Of a stretch of DNA of 35,404 nucleotides, positions 26,422 through 34,565 are shown one piece after another. The position numbers and the translations under genes were made by a program. Under the pieces are notes generated by a model. The model was not told the DNA's origin and did not search any database. It saw nothing but the letters and a program-made list of their open reading frames with translations. The stretch covers positions 1-35,404 of the forward strand of contig JACPAO010000122.1 of assembly GCA_016180755.1 (NCBI GenBank), written 5' to 3'. Source of the stretch: Methanobacteriota archaeon. Its GTDB lineage: Archaea > Thermoplasmatota > E2 > JACPAO01. Every line of letters begins with the position of its first letter. Position 1 is the stretch's first letter.

Positions 26422-27702
26422 ATGAGAAGCCCAGAAGGAGAAACCCGTCACCAGAACCACAAGAACGACGCCCGGGACCGCCGCCGCCAAGCGACCCGCG
26501 ACGCCCGCCTCCACGAAGCGGGCACCGCGGGCCTACCCTACGGACTCCTACCTGGCCGCGCCGGCCGACCCCCCACCGGACAGGTGTGGCAACGACATAG
26601 CCAGGAACGCGAATTCCGCGACGCCAAGGACGAGGCGGCCGTCGTCTCGGCCATCGCAGGCCTCTCCCCGGAATGCCGTCCGGATGTCGAGGCCTTCCTG
26701 CGCCTCCGGCGGCGCCGATCGCAGGTCGGCCAGATCCGACGCTACGCCGAGACCCTTGCCGACCTCCACCGCTTCACCCACGCGACCCCTTGGGACGACG
26801 TGACCCCGGACCAGTGCGGCGCCTGGACGGAGCGGCTCCTCGGCCGCGTCAGCCCGGAAACTGCCGGATCCTACGCCCTGCTCGTGCAAGGCTTCCTCCG
26901 GCACCGGCTTGCCCTCCGCGACCGACTCCTGCCCCACGCCTTCCGCGTCGCCTTCGACACCGGCGAAAACGAGGACGAGAAGAAGGCACGCCGGGTCCCC
27001 GACAACCACTTCCTCGCGATGGTCGCCAGGAACAAGAACCGGCCCTGTTTCCAAGCCCTGTTCTGGGTGCTCTTCGACACCGGGTTCCGCATCAACGAGG
27101 CCCTAAGCCTCAACGTCGGCCACGTCCGGTTCGAGGAAGGCGGCGTCACCCTCAGCATCCCACCCCGCAGCCAGGCCCGCTTCCGACTCAAGAACAAACG
27201 AGCCTCCCGCGAGGTGTGGGTCCTCCAGTGCCGCGCCGCCCTCGAGGCCTGGCTCGAAGAGCACCCCTTCCGGGATACGCCAGACGCGCCCCTGTTCCTG
27301 ACGCGCGACAACCAGCACGCGACGTCGGCGTGGCTCCCCATGGGACGCGACGCCGGCCTGCGACGCCTCAAAGCGTCGTGCACCGAGGCCGGCGTCCCCG
27401 CGTACACGTGCCACGACTTCCGCCATAACAAGGCGTTCACGATGAAGATGTTCGGAAACGTCACGGACTCCGACATGTGCGCCTTCTTCGGGTGGGCCGA
27501 CGGGAGCAGCAAGCCGCGGTATTACGGCCGCATCGTCGCCGCCGACCTCCGCGCAAAAACCCGCGCCCAAGCCGGCATCAACAACGTCGGCCAGCACATC
27601 GTCATCAAAGAGGGCGAAGCCGAGGCGAAGCTGCGGATCCTCCAGGACGCGCTCCGCCTGATCACGGACCCCGGCGCGCGGCCCAACCCCCCACCGTCCT
27701 AG
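26422..27702 (+). CDS. Tyrosine recombinase / phage-type integrase
   Basis: 'LFDTGFRINEALSL' (Arg I), 'YTCHDFRHNKAFTM' (HxxR), 'GWADGSSKPRYYGR' (W/H and Tyr); N-terminal SAM-like region. SD-like ggaggt at 26408. Confidence 0.88.
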   Translation: MRSPEGETRHQNHKNDARDRRRQATRDARLHEAGTAGLPYGLLPGRAGRPPTGQVWQRHSQEREFRDAKDEAAVVSAIAGLSPECRPDVEAFLRLRRRRSQVGQIRRYAETLADLHRFTHATPWDDVTPDQCGAWTERLLGRVSPETAGSYALLVQGFLRHRLALRDRLLPHAFRVAFDTGENEDEKKARRVPDNHFLAMVARNKNRPCFQALFWVLFDTGFRINEALSLNVGHVRFEEGGVTLSIPPRSQARFRLKNKRASREVWVLQCRAALEAWLEEHPFRDTPDAPLFLTRDNQHATSAWLPMGRDAGLRRLKASCTEAGVPAYTCHDFRHNKAFTMKMFGNVTDSDMCAFFGWADGSSKPRYYGRIVAADLRAKTRAQAGINNVGQHIVIKEGEAEAKLRILQDALRLITDPGARPNPPPS

Positions 27703-28162
27703 CCGGACCGAAAGCCAGACCGCGAACTCGAGCCCAAGGGCTGCGCACCCAAGCGCCGCACGCGTGGCACGCGCACCCCGGGCCGTGCCCGCCCTCCACG
27801 CCCGGCACCGCCCGGACGCGCTTCGCGACCCGGGGGGGCCGCGTAGCCAAAGCGGCATTGGAGGCGCCCACGGGAACAACGCGAACGAGGTCCGCCTCGC
27901 AGCTCCCCGGGTTGGACCCCACTTCCTCCATGATCGTCTTGCGCGGCCCGCTCTTGAGGACGTCATCTTGTGCAATTCGCCCGTATAGATGGGCCGCCAT
28001 CAGGCCGAAGTGCCCGTATGACAGGGCGGCGAGGACAATCAGACGCCCCAGATAGGAACTGATTGCCTGCGCCAAGGCAGGCGCCACAAGAATCAGTATA
28101 CCGTATGCCCCGATGCTTGCAAGCCACGTCCACCCGACGGGCGAAAAGTCCCGCAAAGCCAT
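27662..28162 (-). CDS. Membrane protein with partial winged-helix motif, abnormal C-terminus
   Basis: MALRDFSPVGWTWLASIGAYGILILVAPALAQ...LYGRIAQDDVLKSGPRKTIMEEVGSNPGSCEADLVR, then Pro/Arg/Gly-rich sequence into the integrase 3' end. Confidence 0.5.
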   Translation of the reverse strand: MALRDFSPVGWTWLASIGAYGILILVAPALAQAISSYLGRLIVLAALSYGHFGLMAAHLYGRIAQDDVLKSGPRKTIMEEVGSNPGSCEADLVRVVPVGASNAALATRPPRVAKRVRAVPGVEGGHGPGCACHACGAWVRSPWARVRGLAFGPARTVGGWAARRGP

Positions 28163-28768
28163 CCCCACCGTCTCCCTGGCTCGTCGTGCGGGGTACTCCC
28201 TTCTAGACCCTGCTGATGCAAACACGGCGCTCGCCGACAAATGGCGGGACATCAGCTACGTCAGGGCCGTCCACGCCCTCTGAGTCGGAGTGGCGGCGCG
28301 GCGGGAATCCGCGCTTCCCTTCTTGCCTATCGCGAGCAAGCCAGGGGTCGGACATTCCTCCGACGGCACTCGCGGTGCGACATGCCAACGACCCGCGACC
28401 CGGCGCATGCCTACAAGCCCTATACTAGGGAACTCGCTGGGGTCAATGGGGGGTCGGCAAGCTCCGCGCCAACGTCGATTCCAGCGCGGCACAAGGATAC
28501 TTCCTCCACGGCTGCCTCGTATTCGCGGCCCTGGTCAAGGCTGCGACGTCGCACGCTCTTGGCTGGCGGCCGTGGCCAAGCGTCCCGTGCGGCGCACGTC
28601 GCTTTCCGTGTTGCCTGAGCTCCACGCCGACGACCTTCCAGACACGGAGACCGCGCGGCCGCTGAACCCTCCGTGTCCAACATGTGGGTGCTGAGGGCCC
28701 AACACCTCGCCATCTCTTTCCCGATTGCGCCTTTCGCCGTTGCGCAGCTATCCTCCTACCCCCTCGCG

Positions 28769-28776
28769 AACTCTTT
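28769..28776 (+). promoter_or_regulatory. Putative TATA box for the lipoprotein gene at 28806
   Basis: 'ctctttatacatc' about 30-37 nt before the ATG, consistent with a short or absent leader. Confidence 0.45.
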
Positions 28777-28805
28777 ATACATCGTCCGACTAGGAAACAG
28801 CACCA

Positions 28806-30026
28806 ATGTTTCGCGGGCAGCCGGGCTGGACCCTTGCGACATGCACCCTCGCAGTCATGCTCGTTGCAGGATGCGCCGAGGGCCCCCAGCGGAGAGACGC
28901 CCCCGGGGGCTCCGGGACCCCGGGCCCTTCTGAAAAAGAAGCCGCACCGTTCCACGATCTGGTCCGCGCCACGGACCCAGGCAACGTGCCGACGTCGACG
29001 GGGCCAGTTGCCGACGGGACAAACATGTCGATGCAGACTTACGCTGTCCTCGAAAGCCATCCGCGCAGCGGAGCCGTGCTAGTTCGAATCTCCGATGCAA
29101 AGCCCATGTCCCCCGCCGGTCGCTCCAACCTGATCGTGGTGGGGGCCTTTCTCAACGAGAGCCGGATTGTCTCCACGCCAAGGGACGGGTGGTTCTTCGC
29201 GCGATCGCTGCTCCTCGGATTGGATCGCGTCGCCTACGGCGACAAGGACCAGGTCCACATTGGAAACGTAATGGTGGCGCTCCACGAGTCATCGTTTGCA
29301 GCCACAATAACCACGCGCGCGAACGGCTACACGACTCCGGCTGCCGCCCAGGGACTCGACGCAAAGAATCTGCTCGTGCTTGCCGCCTACCGCCTACCCC
29401 CGGACGCAACCAGCCTCGCCCTCGCCTTCGGATGGGACGAGGACGCGGGCGGCAACGACGCTTGGGTGCCCTTCGAATCGGCGCGCGGCCAGCTCGCCAA
29501 GCGCGGCCAGTCCCGTCAACTCGTCCCTTTGGCCTCGGCGCCTGAGGCTTCGCTTTCTTTCTGGGACACCAACGGAAGCTGGCTTAGCATGCGCGTTCCC
29601 AATGGACTTTTGGACACCAAGATTACGGATTCGGCGACCGCGGGAGGGGCCTCATCTCCCATCTCGGCCAAACGCAACATTTCCGTGACCCCCCTCACAT
29701 CCGGCCCCTCGGGAGGATGGCAGGAGCTCCACTACCTCGTCGTCGACAACTCCACCGGCCAGTGGTGCCACTCGGTCCCCCTGAATGGGTCGACAAAGAA
29801 GGGTTGCGAGCAGCATGCTGGCCGTGCGTACACGGGCCTCAATTTCCCATACCTGATGGCGGCAACGGATTCTGGGACCGCCCTCGACCAAGCATGGGTG
29901 TCGCGGGAGTCCGTGGCCGAAGGGGGCCCCGTCGGGGTGACGTTTTGGGCCCTGTCAACGTCGCTAAAGGTCTCCCAAACCGTCCACCTTCCCGTGTCCG
30001 ACTACTTCTTCGTCAACCGCTCGTGA
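28806..30026 (+). CDS. Large lipoprotein of unknown function
   Basis: 'WTLATCTLAVMLVAGCAEGPQ' lipobox; 406 aa without a recognised domain. Confidence 0.75.
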   Translation: MFRGQPGWTLATCTLAVMLVAGCAEGPQRRDAPGGSGTPGPSEKEAAPFHDLVRATDPGNVPTSTGPVADGTNMSMQTYAVLESHPRSGAVLVRISDAKPMSPAGRSNLIVVGAFLNESRIVSTPRDGWFFARSLLLGLDRVAYGDKDQVHIGNVMVALHESSFAATITTRANGYTTPAAAQGLDAKNLLVLAAYRLPPDATSLALAFGWDEDAGGNDAWVPFESARGQLAKRGQSRQLVPLASAPEASLSFWDTNGSWLSMRVPNGLLDTKITDSATAGGASSPISAKRNISVTPLTSGPSGGWQELHYLVVDNSTGQWCHSVPLNGSTKKGCEQHAGRAYTGLNFPYLMAATDSGTALDQAWVSRESVAEGGPVGVTFWALSTSLKVSQTVHLPVSDYFFVNRS

Positions 30027-30729
30027 CGGCGGCAGCGTCCGCCGCGTCCTGACCGTTGGTTGCCAGATGCTGGGCACGGCCCAACGTGGCGAGTGTTGCG
30101 AACAAGAAGGCGGCGCCCAATACGAGTTCGGCGGTCGTCTCCAGGAGGATTTGCGGCGTCACCAGTTGCGTCGGGAAGGCCGCCAGAGCAATGCTCTCAA
30201 GGCCCGTCGCGCTCCAGCGCAGAGCCTGTGCGAAGGCAGTCATTGGGACCAGCCAAGCCTGGGCGCGGAACCATCGCCGTTCCGCTAGGAAGCCGAGGGC
30301 GAATGCGGCGTTGGATAGTTCGGTCGTGACGCGGAAGAACCCGCGCCACGGCACAAGCGGATGAGCAAGATGGTACGCGGTCGGCAGGACGCCGAGAACG
30401 ACCACGACGGCCAAGCAGAACCCGGTGCGACGCCAAGCGCGGCTCGGGTCCTGGCGGGCAAAACCCCACGCGGCCGCGAGCCACAGGCACGCGAGGGCGG
30501 CTTCCAGGGCGATGTCGAACCAGCGCCACCACGCTTCGACGCCCAAACCATCCTGGGGAATCGAAAAAAGGACCCGAGGCGAGGATTCGAACCCGCGTTC
30601 CCACAGGACCCGCGACCCCACGTGGAGGATCAGGCCGACCGCGATAGCAACCGCAGCCGCGGCTTCGCTCGAGGGCGTGCGACGTCCCGATGGGCCGGTG
30701 TCCGTTGGGGTCTTGTTGTCCATCTCCAA
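30013..30729 (-). CDS. Multi-pass membrane protein
   Basis: 238 aa with several hydrophobic segments; converges with and slightly overlaps the preceding lipoprotein gene. Confidence 0.65.
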   Translation of the reverse strand: MEMDNKTPTDTGPSGRRTPSSEAAAAVAIAVGLILHVGSRVLWERGFESSPRVLFSIPQDGLGVEAWWRWFDIALEAALACLWLAAAWGFARQDPSRAWRRTGFCLAVVVVLGVLPTAYHLAHPLVPWRGFFRVTTELSNAAFALGFLAERRWFRAQAWLVPMTAFAQALRWSATGLESIALAAFPTQLVTPQILLETTAELVLGAAFLFATLATLGRAQHLATNGQDAADAAAVTSG

Positions 30730-30778
30730 TCCATGTATCCTGGGGCCTCACCCGGCGGCGAGCCCCCTGGGGGCGGGC

Positions 30779-31222
30779 TTACCCGCCCCAGGGAGTAGCG
30801 GCGAACGTCCAAGTCCCTTTCGCCGAGGATGGCATGAACTGGACGGTCCATGTCCCGGCGACGCCGGCGTACGTTAGGGCGCCCTCTGCATGCGTCGGGG
30901 GGCTGGTGCCAAATGTCGTGTCGTAGACGTTGGCGGCGGGGCTGGCCGCGTCGAAGACCTTGATCCGCATGCTGCCCGCCTCAACCTTGCCGTTGAGCGT
31001 GATGCGGGCAGCTTCGCTGGGGTTTGTCCACGTAAAGGAGCGGTCGTCGGTGCAGGTTTGCGCGTCGCCAAACACGACCTGGAAGGTTTCGGGCGATTCC
31101 TTGATCGTGCCATGGCGCAGGCCCGTACAGGTCGACACGCATCCGGAAACCAGGACCAGCGCGAGGGTGACCAGAGCGGGCGTCATGAGCGAGAGCGGGG
31201 TCTTGAAGCGGTTCGATTTCAT
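30779..31222 (-). CDS. Small lipoprotein
   Basis: 'LMTPALVTLALVLVSGCVSTCTG' lipobox; start ATG 31222, just downstream of the giant glycine-rich gene. Confidence 0.7.
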   Translation of the reverse strand: MKSNRFKTPLSLMTPALVTLALVLVSGCVSTCTGLRHGTIKESPETFQVVFGDAQTCTDDRSFTWTNPSEAARITLNGKVEAGSMRIKVFDAASPAANVYDTTFGTSPPTHAEGALTYAGVAGTWTVQFMPSSAKGTWTFAATPWGG

Positions 31223-31235
31223 GTCTTCGATTCTC

Positions 31236-34200
31236 CTACTGTGCAAGGACGGTGTCACGCGCCTCCGTGGCGGTTTCCACGAGGAACTGCATGGCGGCGG
31301 CGGGGCAACTCGTCGTGGAGACGCCCATGGGCCCCGCCGACCCTGTTAGGCCCGCGTCCGCCGACGGGACGCTGTGGCCGTCCATCGCGTACGCGAAGAG
31401 TGCACTCGGGGCGGCGCTTCCGCCGCGTCCGTCGGCCAGTTGGAAATATTCTCGGCGACGAGTGTCCGCGTTCGACGTGCGGCCGCCATCCTGGTCGCCG
31501 TTTCCTCCCGCGCCGCCGGTTCCACCGCAGAAGCCGTCTCCCCCGGCGCCGCCCTGACCGCCACGGAAGCCGACAACAAACCATCCAACACCTTTGCCGG
31601 CCACGGGGGTGGCCACCGCGGATGGGGAGAGACCGGGGTCGCCGCCCTTGGCGGAGGCTTTCGGGCCATGGTGCCCGGTAGATCCGCCGGTGCCTCCCTG
31701 CCCGGGGAGGCAGGTTTGGTCGTTCGCGTTGAGGCAGGTGGAGCCTTTCCCGCCTGGCCCGCCGCGGCCGGCGGGCGCCAACTCTACCGCCGCCGTTCCG
31801 CCATCCGTGGGTCGCTCGGGGTGACGCGCGCCACCCCCATTGGCTCCCGTATTGGCGTGGCCGCCGTGGCCGGCCGTGGCGGTGTTCTCGCCGCCGTCTC
31901 CGCCGCGCCCGCCAGCGCCGCCAACCGTGCACGCGACGGTTCCGAAGCACTTGCCAGAGTCGCCTCCACGGCCGCCCTTGCCGCCGGCTCCGCCGCCGGC
32001 CGCCGTGGCCAATCCGGCCTTGCCGGCATAGGCCGGGCACCCGTGCTGGGCGATGCATGTCGCGTCGCCAGCATTGCCGCCGGTCGCGGCGGCGTCGCCG
32101 CCGCGGCCGCCGGAACCACCTGCCCCGCCGTGTGCGCCCGGGCAGACGCCGGACGATGGGCAATCGTAGCCGGCGCCGCCGAGGCCGCCCGGACCTCCTC
32201 GTCCGCCGATGGCGTTCGCGGACCCGCCGTCTCCGCCTTCCGCGCTTCCGGCAACAAGGTCCGTCCAGTGGCAGACCTTTGCTTCATCGTCGCACGATCT
32301 GCCCCAATTGTGTTGTCCGCTGGTCCTGGCGTCGCCTCCAGCTCCGCCCGCAGCCGTGGCTTTGCCGCCGTTGCCGCCGTTACCGCCGGGGCCTCCATCT
32401 TGGCATTTGCTCGCGGTGGCAATGCACCCGATTCCATCGTGGCCGTTCCCGCCGGGTCCGCCGCGCCCGCCGACGGCGAGGGCGACGCCCCCGTCTTCGC
32501 CGCGGAAAGCCGCCCTCTCGCCGCAGCTGCCGTACGAATTACATTCATCGGCCTCGCCGGGATCTCCCGCGACGGCGTCTGCATCGCCGCCGTCGCCGCC
32601 CTTCCCGGCGCCACTGGGTGGACAACCGTTTTCGACGGCGCAAGGAACGGGGTCGCCGTTGGCGCCTGCCCCGCCGGGGCCCGCGAGTGCCGTGGCGTCG
32701 CCGCCGTCCCCGCTTATGGGGCCGTTTCCGCCCGAACCGCCGACGGCCCTGGCCGAGATGCCTCGAATGCCTGAAACGGGTCCCGTCGTGACGCTGCACT
32801 GGTAGCAGGAGGGTAGCCCCTTGGTACCATCGGCGGTCGCGTTTCCTCCCCATCCGCCATTCGAATCCGCAACTCCTATGTTGGTCAGAAGGAAGCCGCC
32901 GCTGGGTAGGAAGGCGCCGCCGGAGTCGCCGCCATTGCCGCCGATGGCCGTCAGAAGGGGGGCAAGGGGCTGGAAGATTGCACCGCTGGTCCCATCGATG
33001 GTTGCGGCGTAGCCCTCCTCGGCGTGGACGGATCCGCCCCCGCCGCCGCTTCCCGGTTGCAGGACGCCACTAAAGGGAGGCGGGGAGGCGACGAAGGGGC
33101 TTGCGCACCAACCCAGGGCCGCGCCGAGCGTGACGTCGGCGCCGCGTCCGCCCAAACCGCCAACAAGCGTGCGAGTGCCCAGGGTCGGGTCGGACCCCGA
33201 GACCGTGTTGGTGAAGGTTAGACCCTCTCCTTGTCCGCCCTTGCCGCCCGTCAGACGGCCCGTCGGGAACGTGAATCGACCCGACGGGGCTGCCGACGCG
33301 AGGACGGCTTCGCCGTTGCAGGTGACTTGGTCGACGACGACGGGCGAAAGGAGGATGGCGCTTACGCGCCCTCCGTCGCCGCCGTTGCCTCCAGCCGGGT
33401 CCGCGACGCCGGTGACGCTGCGGGTTCCGTACGAGTGGCCATTGCCTCCAACGACTTGGCCGTTGAGGGTCAAGGAACTGGTCGCGATGAGGACGATACC
33501 GGCGCCCGTCTTCGCGGACAAGGACCCGCTGGCACCCACGACGCGGCCTTGGATGTCAATCTCGTTGGCGATGACGGTCAGGCCGGTTGGAGCGGTGACC
33601 GTGCTGCCGGAGGCGACCGCGAACTTGTTGAAGAACTTCGTTCCGTCAAGCGTGGTATCGGAGGTGATGCTTTCGTCCTCGGCGTCAAGCACAAGGTTCG
33701 GATCGAAACAGTCGCCGTCGACGCCCGCGTCGGGCAAGGTGCATGCCTGGGGCGCGATAAAACAGGCGTACACACCCACGCCGCCGGACGGGATCAAGCC
33801 TTCGCAGTAGCCGGCCGTGGTGCCACCGGTCCAGATTCCCGCGTCAGCACAAGCGAAGGCCGTGGCGGAAGTCGAACACGAGGCCACCAGGGTGGTTCCG
33901 CAATATGCGCGGGCCGTGCCGGGACCCGACCCGGTCACGAGGTGGTAGTAGGTGCCGATCTCCGCGTTGGCGTCGCATTGGAACGAGCAGGAGGGGCTGG
34001 ACGGGTTCTCGCCCCCGCACGCGGTCGATGTTGCGATGACGGCGCCCGGGTCTTCCGTGCAGTCGTCCAGGTTCTCCTCGCCGTCGCCGTTGATGTCTCC
34101 GCAGATCCCCAACAATATCCCCGTGCAGTCGTCGAGGGTCTCCTGCCCGTCGCCGTTAGCGTCGCCGCAGAGGCCCACGTCGGGTTCGGTGCAGTCGTTG

Positions 34201-34385
34201 AGGTCCTCCACGCCGTCCCCGTTCGCGTCGCCGCACAAGTCGGTCCAGGGGTCCGTGCAGTCATTCAGGTCTTCCACCCCGTCCCCGTTGGTGTCGCCGC
34301 AGACTCCCACTGCCACCACGGGCCGAGGAAGAAGTACCAACGCCATTGCGGCCGTGATCGCAACACAAACGATTTGCTTCCACAT
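31236..34385 (-). CDS. Secreted ~1050-aa glycine-rich (GGxGG) cysteine-loop surface protein with four N-terminal Ca-binding-type repeats
   Basis: Signal peptide MWKQIVCVAITAAMALVLLPRPVVA (ATG 34385); four CGDxNGDGxExLxDCT repeats; long GGxGGxGG tracts separated by CxnC loops. Confidence 0.85.
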   Translation of the reverse strand: MWKQIVCVAITAAMALVLLPRPVVAVGVCGDTNGDGVEDLNDCTDPWTDLCGDANGDGVEDLNDCTEPDVGLCGDANGDGQETLDDCTGILLGICGDINGDGEENLDDCTEDPGAVIATSTACGGENPSSPSCSFQCDANAEIGTYYHLVTGSGPGTARAYCGTTLVASCSTSATAFACADAGIWTGGTTAGYCEGLIPSGGVGVYACFIAPQACTLPDAGVDGDCFDPNLVLDAEDESITSDTTLDGTKFFNKFAVASGSTVTAPTGLTVIANEIDIQGRVVGASGSLSAKTGAGIVLIATSSLTLNGQVVGGNGHSYGTRSVTGVADPAGGNGGDGGRVSAILLSPVVVDQVTCNGEAVLASAAPSGRFTFPTGRLTGGKGGQGEGLTFTNTVSGSDPTLGTRTLVGGLGGRGADVTLGAALGWCASPFVASPPPFSGVLQPGSGGGGGSVHAEEGYAATIDGTSGAIFQPLAPLLTAIGGNGGDSGGAFLPSGGFLLTNIGVADSNGGWGGNATADGTKGLPSCYQCSVTTGPVSGIRGISARAVGGSGGNGPISGDGGDATALAGPGGAGANGDPVPCAVENGCPPSGAGKGGDGGDADAVAGDPGEADECNSYGSCGERAAFRGEDGGVALAVGGRGGPGGNGHDGIGCIATASKCQDGGPGGNGGNGGKATAAGGAGGDARTSGQHNWGRSCDDEAKVCHWTDLVAGSAEGGDGGSANAIGGRGGPGGLGGAGYDCPSSGVCPGAHGGAGGSGGRGGDAAATGGNAGDATCIAQHGCPAYAGKAGLATAAGGGAGGKGGRGGDSGKCFGTVACTVGGAGGRGGDGGENTATAGHGGHANTGANGGGARHPERPTDGGTAAVELAPAGRGGPGGKGSTCLNANDQTCLPGQGGTGGSTGHHGPKASAKGGDPGLSPSAVATPVAGKGVGWFVVGFRGGQGGAGGDGFCGGTGGAGGNGDQDGGRTSNADTRRREYFQLADGRGGSAAPSALFAYAMDGHSVPSADAGLTGSAGPMGVSTTSCPAAAMQFLVETATEARDTVLAQ
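34038..34301 (-). repeat. Four tandem 66-bp repeats (22 aa each) encoding CGD(T/A/I)NGDG-type Ca-binding/disulfide modules
   Basis: CGDTNGDGVEDLNDCTDPWTDL / CGDANGDGVEDLNDCTEPDVGL / CGDANGDGQETLDDCTGILLGI / CGDINGDGEENLDDCTEDPGAV. Confidence 0.9.
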
Positions 34386-34565
34386 TGGAGCCACCGCTGT
34401 CGCCAAGCAAGGGGCGTCCGGGATTAACGACGTTGACCACGTTCGCAACGTGCCAAGAATCCGAGGCCCCAATTCATGAGGCCACGGCGACGGACTCCCC
34501 TAGATATGGGTATGTTGTCGGCGCGGCTAGAATCTGTAAGAGCGTCGCCGGGGCTTCGCGCGAAT

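Noticed and set aside
30570-30606. 'gaggattcgaacccgcg' resembling a tRNA T-arm fragment (possible attR)
   Set aside because: Lies inside a plausible membrane-protein CDS and only a short generic T-loop-like string matches; no acceptor or anticodon arm.
31374-32774. Long + strand ORF (466 aa, Ala/Gly/Val-rich) opposite the glycine-rich gene
   Set aside because: Antisense artefact: GGC/GGT repeats give GCC/ACC codons on the other strand. The minus frame has a signal peptide and structured repeats.
31490-33450. GGC/GCC-rich short repeats as a CRISPR or satellite array
   Set aside because: Repeats follow the Gly codon pattern within one long ORF; no conserved repeat-spacer structure.
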